A stretch of DNA of 64,000 bases. Origin: Escallonia rubra (Eukaryota > Streptophyta > Magnoliopsida > Escalloniales > Escalloniaceae). The notes below the pieces were generated by a model. It did no database searches, was not told where the DNA came from, and was given only the letters and a program-made list of their open reading frames with translations. This document shows positions 33,360 through 44,610 of the stretch, piece by piece (position 1 is the first letter of the stretch; every line of letters starts with the position of its first letter). A program made the position numbers and the translations under genes. The DNA lies in NCBI GenBank assembly GCA_033065855.1, contig JAVXUO010000415.1:399501-463500 (forward strand), read 5' to 3'.

Positions 33360-33720
33360 TAGACAACAGACTTTTAGTTGACTGAAAACCTTTTCAGTCG
33401 ACTGAAAAGGTTTTAGTCGACTGAAAGTGGACTTTTCAGTCGACTGAATCCAACAACTGACCCAAGGAGAAACTGAAGTTTAGTTGACTTAAACTATTTT
33501 AGTCGACTGAAACATTACTTTTAGTCGACTAAAATGAACAGTGACCAAGGAGAGTAAGAAAATTTTCAGTCGACTGAAATTTTATAGTTGAATGAAAATT
33601 TGACTTTTCAGTCAACTAAAAACATCAGAAGCAAAAGAAAATAGTTTTGAGGCAAAAGAAAATAGTTTTGAGGCAAAAGAAAAATGACTTTTCAATCGAC
33701 GAAGAAACAAGACTGAACAT
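33360..33720 (-). repeat. AGTCGACT repeats upstream of the extra ORF
   Basis: About ten copies of CAGTCGACTGAAA or TTTTAGTCGACTAAAA lie just upstream of the extra ORF start. The core AGTCGACT is palindromic and is the same TCGACTAAAA core that forms the LTR arrays. A GAGGCAAAAGAAAATAGTTTT unit is also repeated near 33625-33680. Confidence 0.85.
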
Positions 33721-33884
33721 TCAAAGAGAAAGATTTTGGTTGAATAAGTAAATTTTTTTTAGCTAAGATCACACATTCCTAAGCGACAACGAAGAGAACA
33801 GAAGGAGGATTCAGCTAAGGGTTTTGTAAAGATATCTGCGAGCTGATCTTCAGAGCCAACTTTCTTGAGCTCTATTAAACCTTT

Positions 33885-34600
33885 CTAAACATTGTCTCGA
33901 AGAAAGTGGTGACGAATATCGATGTCCTTAGTGCGCGAGTGTTGGACATAATTTTTACTAATGTCAATAGCACTGCTATTGTCGCACATAATAGAAATAT
34001 GGTCTATTGAGACACCAAAATCTCGTAAAGTTTGACGAATCCATAGTACTTGGGCACAACAGCTTCCAGTTGCAACATATTTCTCTTCAGCTGTGGAGAG
34101 AGCCACAGATGTCTATTTCTTACTGTGCCACGACACTAAAGCATCGCCGAGGAACTGGCGAGTGCCACTAGTACTCTTTCGATCGACAAGACATCCCGCA
34201 TAATCAGAATCAGAAAAACCTACCAGATTGAGCGAAGAACTACGTGGATACCAAAGGCCTAAATTTAAAGTGCCAGAGAGATATTTAAAAATACATTTAA
34301 CTGCAGAGATATGAGATTCTTTGGGACATGCTTGAAAACGGGCACAAATACATACACTAAACATTATGTCAGGTCTAGAAGCAGTAAGATAAAGTAAACT
34401 ACCAATCATACCACGATAAAGTTTATTATCTACATCTTTACCATTTTCATCTTTGACAAGATTAACGCTCGGAGAAATAGGGGTACCTCTAGGTTTAGCA
34501 TTATCCAAGCCAAACCTTTTCAAAAGCTCCCGTGTGTACTTAGACTGACTTATAAAAATTCCTTCTTTTGACTACTTGATTTGAAGTCCAAGAAAAAAAG
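33885..34600 (-). pseudogene. RNase H and end of RT of the SIRE-like element
   Basis: The minus-strand reading starts in the tail of RT (SKEGIFISQSKYTRELLKRFGL, about 34600-34505) and continues through GSLLYLTASRPDI, GFSDSDYAGCLVDRKSTSG and LVSWHSKK, then MALSTAEEKYVATGSCCAQ and the terminal HHFLRDNV ending at 33885. One stop splits it at about 34110. Everything in RT upstream of this point, including the catalytic YVDD, is missing. Confidence 0.88.
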
Positions 34601-35001
34601 TAAGTTCTCCCATCAAGACAAATTTCATGAGAAAAGTCAGATGCATCGAAAGATAGAGTATAGATATTACCATCTCTCTTACTAACCAAAGTACCTCCAT
34701 TTGAGGCATGACTGATTAGGCATTTATCGCCTTCGAACTGAACTTTGTGTCCACTATCCATTAGTTGACTGATACTTATCAAATTGAACTTCAAACCATC
34801 AACCAAAGATGCATTATCGATAGAAATGGAACCAATGCCAATTTTACCTTTACCGATTATCTTCCTATTTGAGTTGTCTCCAAAAGTAACAAGTCCTCCA
34901 TTCTTCGGGGTGATATGTGAGAAAAGAGAGCGATCACCTGCCATATGCCTTGAACATCCGCTGTTGAGAATCCATTTGTGATAATCTACCCTTGCTTTCA
35001 A
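34540..35001 (-). pseudogene. Aspartic protease and GAG-pre-integrase part, catalytic Asp lost
   Basis: Reads WILNSGCSRHMAGDRSLF where copia proteases have WxLDSGCSxHM: the catalytic aspartate is replaced by asparagine (GAT to AAT). Then follow VTFGDNSNRKIIGKG and GLKFNLISISQL, which place it in the SIRE/Maximus lineage. At about 34600 the reading jumps straight into the end of RT, marking an internal deletion of integrase and most of RT. Confidence 0.87.
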
Positions 35002-36884
35002 GCATACCTACATATGTTGTAATCTACCCTTGAACATCCGCTTCCAAGCGATCACCTGTCATATGCCTTGAACATCCGTTGTTGAGAATCCATTTATACC
35101 TACAACACATTCTGGTTTCGTTCCTTTAGATACCCACACTTTCTTGGGGCCTGAAAGATTAGATAAACAAGATTTTGGCACCCAAATTTGTTTCATTTTA
35201 TTCTTTGTAATAGAAGAGAATGACTGATTTTTAACAGCATTAAGAGGACAATTTTTAACTAAGTGTCCTTTCTTGTCACATACTGTACAGAGTGTGAATG
35301 GAGAGTAGGAAGCTAAATTTTTGTTAAAGAAATTTTTATAATCCTTTTGCTTCTTTGAAGGATCGTAACCGATTCCACTTTTCTCAAAAACACATCTTTG
35401 TCTTCCCAAAAGAATATCCAAATTCTCTCTTCCTTGGGTAAATTTTGAAAGAGTAAAATTCATATCTTATATCTCCTTTTCTAAATTCATTTTTTGTGTA
35501 GAAATATCTTCCAGTTGAAATTTTAAGGATTTGTTTTCAACTGGAACTTTTACTCCTCTGAGAGATTGAATTTCAGAAGACAAAAGAGAATTTTCCTTCT
35601 TGGAAGCATTCAGATTATTTTCTAAAGAAACATTTTCAAAAATATAAAGTTCAATCTTTTCTTGCAACTCTTCATTTTCGCCTTTCAACTCTTCAACAGT
35701 AATTATCAAAGAAAGAGCCTTATTTTTTAGATTAGCATTTTTAACTTTTAACTTTTCATAATTTTCTCTGAGTTCGAGAAAAGATGACTTAAGTTCATTA
35801 TAATCATGATTTTCAGAGATTACCTTGGAATTATCATCTTTGGCCATGAAGCAAAGTTGAGCTACATCATCATCGTCGCTAATTTCTTTGTCACTTTCAT
35901 CAGAGTCATCCCAAGTCAGCAGAGCTTTTCTGGACTTGAACTTCTTTTCTTTGAAGTCTCGACTGTTGCTGCTTGCAGTCTTGTTCTTGAGTTACGGACA
36001 GTATTTTTTGATGTGCCCAGTTCTGCCGCATTCATAGCAGGCATCAGGATTTTCCTTTACATTCCAATCACTGTTATTTCTCTGATGTGATTGGTTTGTA
36101 GGATTTGTCCTAATCTTCCCATCTCACTTGCTTGAGAGAAACTTCTTGCACTTTCGAGTGATGAGAGCCATTTCAAGATCAGAATTGTCACTACTCTCTG
36201 TAGGTTCATGAGAGGTCTCAGCTTTAAGAGCCAAGTTCTTCTTCTTGGAGGTGGTTTCTTCTTCGTCATGAATTTTTATTGTAATTTCATGAGTCATTAG
36301 AGAACCCACCAATCCTTCAAGCTTCAGCACATTCAAGTCCTTTGCCTCTTGAATGGCTGTGAGTTTTGCTTCCCATCTCTTTGGAAGAGATCTGAGAATT
36401 TTTCGAACAACTTCTTTTTTTGGGTAGATTTTACCCAAAAGCTTCAGTCCATTTATAATGAGTGTGAATATGGAGTACATCTCATTTATGGACTCGTGCT
36501 CCTTCATCTTGTAGGCTTCATACTGCTGGACTAACATGTTGATCTTGGTCTCTTTTACTTGATTTGTTCCTTCATGAGTAACCTCCAACAACCTCCACAT
36601 TTCTCTAGTTGTCTCACATGCTGAGACTCCATTGTACTCATTCATGTCAAGGCCACAGCTGATAATGTTCTTAGCTTTATCATCCATGGAGAAAAGATGC
36701 GCCTCATGAGTGTCCATTTCAAGAATTCCTTTTAGAATCTTGGTTCCATCATTATAGGACCATTTTCTACAACATACCACACATGTGTATCCTGCCTCAG
36801 AAAATTCCTCATACGATTTTTCCAGTAGCTTTAGTTGTCATTCTTCAACAAGGGTGGCCTGGTGGTTGCTGATCCTTCTTCCAT
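35002..36884 (-). pseudogene. Gag of the SIRE-like element
   Basis: Starts at ATG 36882-36884 (MEEGSATTRPPLLK), the usual opening of this lineage. The UBN2-type capsid region follows (MWRLLEVTHEGTNQVKETK, ILRSLPKRW, 36780-36124). A zinc knuckle CYECGRTGHIKKYC of form C-x2-C-x4-H-x4-C lies at about 35998-36040, then a long coiled-coil-like Glu/Lys/Leu-rich stretch (35467-35847), and a second CTVCDKKGHLVKNC knuckle near 35240-35285. An early stop after KNDN, one after the first knuckle, and a stop near 35466 break it. A locally duplicated segment at 34935-35085 (GCCTTGAACATCCG repeated) is a further scar. Confidence 0.85.
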
Positions 36885-36937
36885 AATGCGATCTTTAGCT
36901 CTTGACGATTAAGTCACAGAAAAATACCAGAGCACAC

Positions 36938-36950
36938 GGCTCTGATACCA
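36938..36950 (-). other. Primer-binding site of the SIRE-like element
   Basis: GGCTCTGATACCA is TGGTATCAGAGCC on the minus strand, the classical binding site complementary to initiator tRNA-Met, two bases from the LTR edge. Confidence 0.95.
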
Positions 36951-36952
36951 CT

Positions 36953-38151
36953 TGTAGGTCCCTAAATACACCTAGAGGGGGGTGAATAGGTGTTTTACAA
37001 CTTTGAGTATAAATTAAAAACGAGATTACAGAGTAATGACAGATATAAGAGTAATAAATTCAACACAGAGATTCATACTGGTTCGGCCCCACCAGCCTAC
37101 GTCCAGTCCTCGAGCACTCCACACAAGGGAGACCAACTCGAGCCTTTCACTAAACCAGCTAGCTTCGGGTGCTAGCTCAAACTGCAGTACAATTTCCGAA
37201 ACCCTTCCAAGGCTTCCAACAGTTTACAAATGAAAAGAAATTTACAATTTGAATACAACAAACAAGCTCCTTCTTGAGCAGATGTTACAATGAAAATTAA
37301 GACTAAGCCTTCTTAGGTGGGAAGATCTATATTCTTTCAAGAACCAAACCAAGAAGCTTACAATGAATTATATCACAGATGAACTCACTCAATAGAGAAT
37401 AAATGAGACTAAGAGATCAAGATGAGAGAGAGTTTTTGAGATGTTTTTTTGAGAGTCTAAAAGAGATTCGCAAGAGGTGTATTAAATGCTCTCAAGGACC
37501 CCTTTTTATACAAGTAACGGAAGTGAACCATTTTGTAAGGAAAAGTCTCTGAAAAAGGATTCGACTAAAACAAGAGATTGAGTCGACTAAAAGTTTTGCT
37601 TCGACTAAAACATTTGGCTTCGACTAAAAGATTTGGCTTTGACTTAAAAGATTTGGCTTCGACTAAAAGTTTTGGCTTCGACTAAAACATTTGGCTTCGA
37701 CTAAAAGTGTTGGCTTCGACTAAAACATTGACTTTGACTAAAACATTTGGCTTCGACTAAAACATTTTGGCTTCGAATAAAAGTTTTGGCTTCGACTAAA
37801 ACATTTGACTTCGACTAAAAGTAAATTTTAAGACTGGAAAGAAAGAACTGCCCAATTTAGTCGATTAAAAGCTGTTTGCCTTCGACTAAAAGAAACAATT
37901 TTGGTTCTTTACTAGAACTTCTGTTAGATCTTTTAAGTAAGACTTAGAAATGCTAACAAGGAAAAATAGACTTCAGGTTCTTGCATCTTCAATGTAGTCC
38001 AAGTCTTTAAATCCCGAGTCTAAGTCCAAGTTCAAGCTTTGTCCATGTCTTTGTTTGACTAAGATAAATCCTGAAATGTTTATCTTAATAATGTTGTCAG
38101 ATTAATGTTAGAGATAATAAGTCTGGAATCTTCAAAATCAACAAGTCAACA
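36953..38151 (-). mobile_element. 5' LTR of the SIRE-like element
   Basis: 1199 bases from TGTAGGTCCC to CAAGTCAACA on the plus strand, so TG...CA in element sense. About 14 units of the 19-bp array at 37560-37825. Otherwise nearly identical to the left LTR. Confidence 0.95.
37560..37825 (+). repeat. 19-bp array, about 14 units, in the right LTR
   Basis: Same TTCGACTAAAA[CATTT/GTTTT]GGC units as in the left LTR, but five fewer; unit variants at the two ends are shared, differences are in the middle. Confidence 0.95.
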
Positions 38152-38156
38152 GGTAT

Positions 38157-39044
38157 GTTCCTGCATCCTCTGAGGAACACATGGTAGTTCTTTAATCGAT
38201 GAAAAGGGCTAGTTATCGTACATCATGCATGTGTACACCTTCTGTGCATTGCCTGAGTGGAATTGCCTCTGCCCATGGTCAATATCTCTAAATTTGTTTA
38301 CATTGTATCTTAAAATGATTGTTTTGAAAATGATTAGAAATGAATGTCTTGATATTTATTGAAGGGGACTCAGTTTAAACTCTTCCTCATATTATGATCA
38401 AACATATTGTCTTTGAAGTATTTGTACTCGTTCTGAAATGCTTTGGAAAATCATCATTGTATTTTAAATTGATGGCTTTGAAAATGATCTTCAAATGATC
38501 GTTTTGATATCTGTTTATGATTGTTTATGATCGTTATGATATCTGTTTATGATTGTTTGAAATGTTTGAGAAAATTATCTCTCAATGGACTTTTGAGTCA
38601 TTTTGCAATTCCTTCGGTTGTCCTTAAACGACCTTACTGAGCTCTCAAAAGCTTACCTTTTGTTTGATTCTCTTCTGTAGGTAATGATCAACTAAATGAT
38701 GCTTGAAAATGGTTTTAGAGTCTGTGTGAGATTCCAGAGTGTCCACCATTATTTTGTGTAGTAAGACCCCTGCGTGGGTCGATACTGTTAGTTGCTTTGC
38801 AAAGAACTTAAGTTTGAGTTTTATAAGTTTTAAGTTGTAAAACTAGCTTAAGTTAAAGTTTTTTTAGACTATATATTTTGATGAATTTGACTTAGTGTCC
38901 ATTTACAAGTTTTGGTATATTTTGGAAGTTGGGGTTGAGTTAAGATTACGTTTGTCAGTAAGCAGGGTCGGAAGTGTTGTGATGTGGTAGGTTAACGCTC
39001 CGGGAGTTTAGGGTGACAAAGCTCCATGTTTTTGGGTCATTACA
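38157..39044 (+). mobile_element. 5' LTR of the gypsy element, part 2
   Basis: Resumes at GTTCCTGCATCC, collinear with 43680-44610 of the 3' LTR, and ends GGGTCATTACA before the PBS. It contains the TGAGCTCTCAAAAGCTTACC segment also found in the solo LTRs at 48073 and 57000, which links these families. Confidence 0.9.
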
Positions 39045-39045
39045 G

Positions 39046-39060
39046 TTGGTACCAAAGCAG
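39046..39060 (+). other. Primer-binding site of the gypsy element
   Basis: TTGGTACCAAAGCAG follows the LTR end after one G. It is a slightly changed TTGGTATCAGAGC-type site for initiator tRNA-Met. Confidence 0.85.
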
Positions 39061-39269
39061 TTCGGTCTTGTGGTATTTAGAGTATAAGTATCTGATTCCG
39101 TAGACATGTAACCATAGAGTAGAGGTAACACGGTTCTGTAGAATTGTATTTCAGTTATTAAGAGTGGGGTAGGATGATTGCAGAGTTAAGAAGTATGTCT
39201 TTATCTTGTAATTGTACTGCCCTTTAGACACGTGTTAGTATAACTCTGATTATTGTTAATTGTGCCAGT

Positions 39270-39960
39270 ATGGTTCGCACTCGTAGCACTGGAAATAGAG
39301 ATAGTACGAAGGGCCTAAAGGTCTTCGATAGAGAGGTACCTCTACCTCACAGGGAGAAACGACAGCAAAACCCGGAGCCAATGGCTGCATTGTTGAACAC
39401 TATGAATCAGATTCTAACCTTCGTCACACAGAATCTGGCTAACCAGCAGCAAGGAGTACCGAATCTGGTCCAACTACAGCTACAACCTCAATAAGAGAGT
39501 ACCCTGGGTGAGTTTAATAAACAAAATGCTACTAACTTCAAAGGGTCATTGGATCCTACTTAAGTAAAAAGCTGAATTAATGAAATGGAGAAAGTTTTTT
39601 TTTCCAGCAATTCATTGTAGTGAGAACCAAAAGGTTGATTTTTCAATCTCTAAACTGAGGGGTGAGGCTGATCATTTATGGAAAATGGTAGAGAGGAGTT
39701 TGACTCGTCCATTTGTTACAAGTAATCAGTCAACTTTCCGTCTCGCACCTACAACTAATGCATCAACAATAAGTGTTCCTCGTCAGGGAGGAGGATAGAA
39801 TCAGCAGGACTAGACTCAGCAATCTCAGTCTCAACAGAGGTAGAGGCCCTAAACATCAGCTAGACTTTATCAAATGTCTGCTCAGGATGTTGCTACATTC
39901 GATGACATGGTGTCAGGTACACTACAGGTTAACCCATTAGATGCTTGTTTATTGTTTGAT
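39270..39960 (+). pseudogene. Gag of the non-autonomous gypsy element
   Basis: Starts MVRTRSTGNRDSTKG and reads through ATNFKGSLDPT, EMEKVFFPAIHCSENQKVDFS and LRGEADHLWKMVER, the conserved core of gypsy gag (capsid). Several in-frame stops and a frameshift are present. The CCHC knuckle expected after the capsid is missing; the reading passes directly to the protease remnant. Confidence 0.8.
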
Positions 39961-40200
39961 TCTTGAGCTCACATTCTTTTATAACCCTTACTTTTGCGTG
40001 GTGATTGAAGTGAAATTCCATCTCTTAGTGGCTGACCTTGTGATAAGAACTCCGTTGAAAGAGTCTTTGACTGTTTCTATGTTTCTCTATTTTTCCCGCC
40101 GATGTTGGGGATAGAGATCATCTTGTGGATCTTAGCCCATTTGTTGCTTACGACTTTGATATCATAATAGGTATGGGTTAATTGTCCTCTAATCATGCAT
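39950..40200 (+). pseudogene. Aspartic protease remnant of the gypsy element
   Basis: LLFDS followed by a stop and AHILL corresponds to FDSGAxHxFI, so a stop replaces the catalytic-loop glycine. Downstream HLVDLSPFVAYDFDIIIGM-like residues in mixed frames match the second conserved part (LIxLxxxDFDVILGMDWL). Confidence 0.7.
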
Positions 40201-41708
40201 CCGAGGATTGTTATGGAAAACCTTAGTAGTGTTTCAAAGTTTGTAGGTATGAGTAGTAGTTTAAGTTAGTGATTCAATTTTTGAGTGGGAATGGTGTTTT
40301 TGGGAAGTGGTTGGCATTCAGTCTGAAATTTTGGTTTAAGAGTACGATAAGAAATGTGGAATCTTACCTTGTCATCTCTTCCATTCCTTTGTATATTGAA
40401 TTCAAATGCGACATAATCGAATGCCAACTTGCTCTGAGACGTTAGAAAAGACGTCATTCTTATTGAGTCGTCTTATCCCTTTTCTAAGATATTTATCTAC
40501 TTCTTTCAAATTTATTTGAACTTGGTGGGATAGTATCTGACCCACTGACCATGGAAAAGTTACAAATCTTATTAAGGATCAATAATCTCTACTAACCGTA
40601 TTTACTTCGAGTCGTTTCGTTGACCTTATTTTGTCATACCTATATCATTATTTCTCTACTCGTCATTTTTCTTGAATGTCGTATACTTGCATTGCAAATC
40701 ATGAGAGCTAATAGGTATGATTTCTTCATAAACTTTTGTGTTTTGGTTGTTCAGTTGCGATTATAGTTATTATTTGTTCCCTAAATGCTTGGTTGAGATA
40801 GTTGTTGGTGTAATTAACGTTAGATATTTGTTGTATAATCCTCATTGTTTCTTTGTGGTTGGTGTTTGTTTAATGTGTTCCAAAATGATAACATGTTATG
40901 ATTGTTATTCATACCTAATCAGATTATCAGAATTTTAATGTGTTCTATTCTCAAAAGATTTTGAAATTGACAATATGTTATGTATGTGTATTTTTACCTA
41001 ATTTAGGATTTGCATGGTCTATTTTGCCCTAATATGAGATTATGTAGATTCTTAAGCCTCACATAACCTGCGATTGAGAGTAGTCTTCGAGAACATGGAT
41101 TAGATTCTGACAATTTATTTGATGTTTAGATATAAGGTTGAGAATTGGCTGAGCGCGCAATAGTAGACCCCATTTTACTTGCCTTTAGAACTGAAAGATT
41201 TTAAATGTTTAACCACAGTAGATGATCGAAGGATAAAACTATAGACTTTTGATAAATAATGTGATTATGAATCATAAGTGAGGTGATAACTTGAGCCTTA
41301 AACATTAATGAAGGTGCGATACATGCGTTCTTTGAAAGTAAAACATTTCTCTGTGACGAATTCGGTAATAGTTTGGACTAATTGGTTTGAGATATCGGAG
41401 TGTGCAGCGAAAGCCTAGTAGTTACAATTTTGTTGTCTTTTGTAATGTGTAAATGCTTTTAGTAATTGGTTATCGATGTTAGTGTTTGTAGAGCGCAAGT
41501 GATAACTTGACTAGTTTTAGCTTAGGATTACGATTTAAAATTTTAATTGTTGCGTTCGGGTATTAGTGGGACATGAATTTGGGTGCGAAGGTTAGATGTA
41601 GTTCAGCTACTATCTGGTAGTTATCAGAGTTACACAGCGAAAGTGTAATGCCTAGATGTCATATATAATATGAAACTCGAGATCAAATTTTGGGGATGAA
41701 ATTTTTAT
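40201..41708 (+). other. Internal gypsy sequence without recognisable pol
   Basis: About 1.5 kb with no RT, RNase H or integrase signature in any frame. Only the last part (about 41690-41721, reading GDEIFIRWGE) resembles the usual 3' end of a chromovirus-like pol. Large pol deletion is the simplest explanation. Confidence 0.6.
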
Positions 41709-41721
41709 AAGGTGGGGAGAA
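41709..41721 (+). other. Polypurine tract of the gypsy element
   Basis: AAGGTGGGGAGAA ends directly before the LTR start TGTAATATC at 41722. Confidence 0.85.
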
Positions 41722-44610
41722 TGTAATATCTGATACTTTTTGAGCAGTTTAAAATAATCATATGTGCTCCGGAAAATAAATGGGCGATACTCAAGTGTTA
41801 ATAGAGTATGGAAGCTTAAAATAATTTTGGGGTCAAAATATAATTTTAAAAAGTTTTGGGATCATCTTGTAAATATGAGAAAATTTGGGAGCTATTTTGC
41901 AATTTTGAAAATTTGGTACTTGGTTGTGTAAAATTTTTAGAGAAATTTGTTGTGTAGTGTGTGTTTGCTGAGAGAGAGAGAGAGTGTGTGTGTGTGTGTG
42001 TGCGAGCGCGCAGGGGGGGGTAAGTAACGCAGGGGAGGGGAATAGTCGTGGCCTGTGTGTGTGTGTACAGGGGTAGGGGAGAAGGGAAGCAGTAGGTGTA
42101 ATGCATGTTTTCAGTGTGTAATCGTGGGGTGCAGTAGGTGTTTGCACTATTTGATTGTGTGTTTGCCGTCTCTGTGCGTGCTTCGGGTGTAGTGTTTATG
42201 TGTGTGTAATTTAAGTGTATTAATGTGTTAAAGTGTGTGTTTTGGATGTAGGTATGTGTGTTTGTGAGTAGCAGTGTGCGTAAAATGTGCGTGCAAGTGT
42301 GGGTGTCTCAGCAGCGTGAGGAAGAAGATAGTGTGTTCAGGGTGTTTTAGTTGTGTCTTGATTTGAACATTGTTTGTAAGTGTTACTAAAGGTAGGGAAT
42401 TTTTAGGCAGTTTATTCAATGATTTTCTAAATATAATTCAACTTAGATTTTGACTAAGTTTAAAACAGTGACCCCTATTATTTTTATGAGGCGTACACTG
42501 TGAAACATTTTGTGATTTTTTTGTGTCCGTTAAGGATGTTAAATTGGGGTATCAATTAAAACGTATTCTCGAATTATTTACATGAAAAATTACGTTATTT
42601 TAATCTAAAATCCTTATATTACTGAGATGTTTCATTTTTTAAAATTTCATGCCTTTCTAAGGTTGATAGTCATTTTTAGAGGAACCGACTTCGAGTGCTC
42701 AGTCCGGATACCGGTTCGGGATTTTTGGGCAAAAATTTTCTAAAAAACATTTTGGCCCGAAAATAACTTCGGAATGCTTAAAGGTAATTTAAATTGTTTT
42801 AGAGATTTTCCTAGTGCGAGAGTCCTAGGGGGTATTTTGGTAATTTGCCGCCCAGAGGGATATTTTGGTAATTTTACCTATAAAATGTATTTTTGGGTAA
42901 ATTCACATATAGTAGGGATATTTTAGCCATTGTATTTACGAGAAGGTTGTTCTGATGATTTAAGTATGAGAGGGGTGCTTTGGTAATTTTACACGCAAAG
43001 GGCATTTTGGTAAATTTACCTACCCGATGAGGGGGTTCAATCTGGGAGTATGCGTGTGTCAGTATTTAGTTTATAATATCATAGTGTAGATTGTATTCTG
43101 ATAATTTGAATGCTCCGTTCAGGTTAAAGCAAAAGACTTTTCGGTTAAGATAATTTAGCTTTAGATCCAAGAAAGGGTTTCTATCTGAACCCTGAGCAAG
43201 GATTTCTGTCTGAACCCTAATTTTGATAACTTTTATTCGTAAGTATTCTTTAGATTTACTTATGGCTACTGTCGAACACTGAGATATGTACTAATATCAA
43301 CATGTTGTTGTCAAGGAAACCATAATATTGAACCTGAATCGGTTATTTGGATATCTTGTCGATGCTCGCCTTTTATTGCATGCTGAGTAAATTCGATAAC
43401 TGTTTGCATTCTTTCTTCCGAATTATTGTGCCTAATTTTAATAACTGTTCGTATTTGTTCTTCCTATTTGTTTGTGGCTATTCTTGAATTCTGAGTGATG
43501 AATTGATATCAACATATTTATTTGTCATTCAACCACTAATTGATATCGGCTATTTGAATAAATGTTGATGCTCATTTTTATTGCAAGTCAAGCATTGAAT
43601 TTCTTGTTGATTCTATGATTGTTATCTTCTGCGTTGACCTAGGGGTCTATTCTGAGGGAAACGTTATAAGGATGGTTTGCTTCTGCATCCTACGGGGAAT
43701 GCAGGTTTGTTCCTTGATCGATGGAAAGGGCTAGTTATCGTACATCATGCATGTGTACACTTTCCGTGCATTGCTTGAGTGGCATTGCCACTGCCCATGG
43801 TCATTATCTTCTAAATTTGTTGAAATTGTATCTTATAATGATTATTTTGAAAATTATTGGAATTGAATGTCTTGGTATTTGATTGAAGGAGATTGAGTTG
43901 AAACTCTTCCCCATATTGTGATCAAACTGTTTGTGATTATCTAAAACTCTTCCCCATTTTGTCTTTGAAGTATTTGTACTCGTTTTTAAATCCTTTGCAT
44001 TTCGAAATGATGGCTTTGAAAATGATCTTCAAATGATCATTTTAACTGTTTATGATCGTTTTGGTATCTGTTTATGATTGTTATAATTGTTTTGGGAAAT
44101 CATCAAACTGTTTTTGATTGTTTGAAATGTTTGAAAAATTATCATCAAATGGACTTTTGAGTCATTTTGCAATTCCTTCGGTTGTCCTTAAATGACCTTA
44201 TTGAGCTCTCAAAACCTCACCATTCGCTTGATTCCCTTTTGCAGGTAATGATCAACTATAGAATGTCATAAATGGGTTTAGAGTCTATGTGAGATTCCAG
44301 AGTGCCCATCACTATTTTGTGTAGTAAAACCCATGCGTGGGTCGGTACTGTAGTTGCTTTGTAAAGAATCTAAGTTTCAGTTTTGGAAGTTTTAAGTTGT
44401 AAAACTAGCTTAAGTTAAAGTTTTTTTTTTCAGACTGTATATTTTGAAGAATTTGACTTAGTGTCCATTTACAAGGTTTGATATATTTTTGAAGTTACGG
44501 TTGAGTTAAGATTACTTTTTTCAGTAAGCAGGGTCTGATGAGTTATGATGTAGTAGGTTAATGCTCTGGGAGTTCGGGGGGATGGAGCTCTAGATTTTCG
44601 GGTCGTAATA
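41722..44610 (+). mobile_element. 3' LTR of the gypsy element
   Basis: 2889 bases from TGTAATATCTGATAC to GGGTCGTAATA (the 5' LTR ends TCATTACA). It has a GT-rich tract at 41950-42370, and an intact version of the site into which the copia element inserted in the 5' LTR (near 43668). It differs from the 5' LTR at many positions, indicating an old insertion. Confidence 0.92.

Larger units (their letters stand above)
29635..38151 (-). mobile_element. SIRE/Maximus-like Ty1/copia element, internally deleted
   Basis: Complete ends with two LTRs (29635-30928 and 36953-38151), PBS at 36938-36950, PPT at 30929-30945 and a 5-bp target duplication GGTCT/GGTAT (29630-29634 and 38152-38156, one mismatch). 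The empty site exists in the paralogous 3' LTR of the host gypsy element near 43668, reading GGATGGTTTGCTTCTGCATCC. Gag, protease and RNase H are present but integrase and most of RT are deleted, so it could only move with help. An extra ORF lies between RNase H and the 3' LTR. The LTRs are nearly identical apart from array length, so it is the youngest large insertion in this nest. Confidence 0.93.
27211..44610 (+). mobile_element. Non-autonomous Ty3/gypsy element inserted in Tat B
   Basis: Components in order: 5' LTR in two pieces (27211-29634 and 38157-39044) around a nested copia element, PBS at 39046, gag from 39270, a protease remnant near 39955-40190, no RT, RNase H or integrase, PPT at 41709-41721, 3' LTR 41722-44610. 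The GATGAAATTTTTATAAGG..GG tail before the LTR is typical of chromovirus-like gypsy elements. Flanks are Tat RNase H to the right and Tat integrase to the left. The 5' LTR lacks the first 40-odd bases found in the 3' LTR, and about 330 bases of Tat are missing, so the left junction was deleted and no target duplication remains. Confidence 0.85.

Noticed and set aside
36938..36950. tRNA-Met-like sequence
   Set aside because: Only the 13-base primer-binding site is present; no tRNA cloverleaf. The same holds for 39046-39060, 18391-18406 and the Tat sites.
39570..39800. Short plus ORF that could be an independent gene
   Set aside because: It is the open middle part of the gypsy gag, continuous in another frame with the segment starting at 39270.
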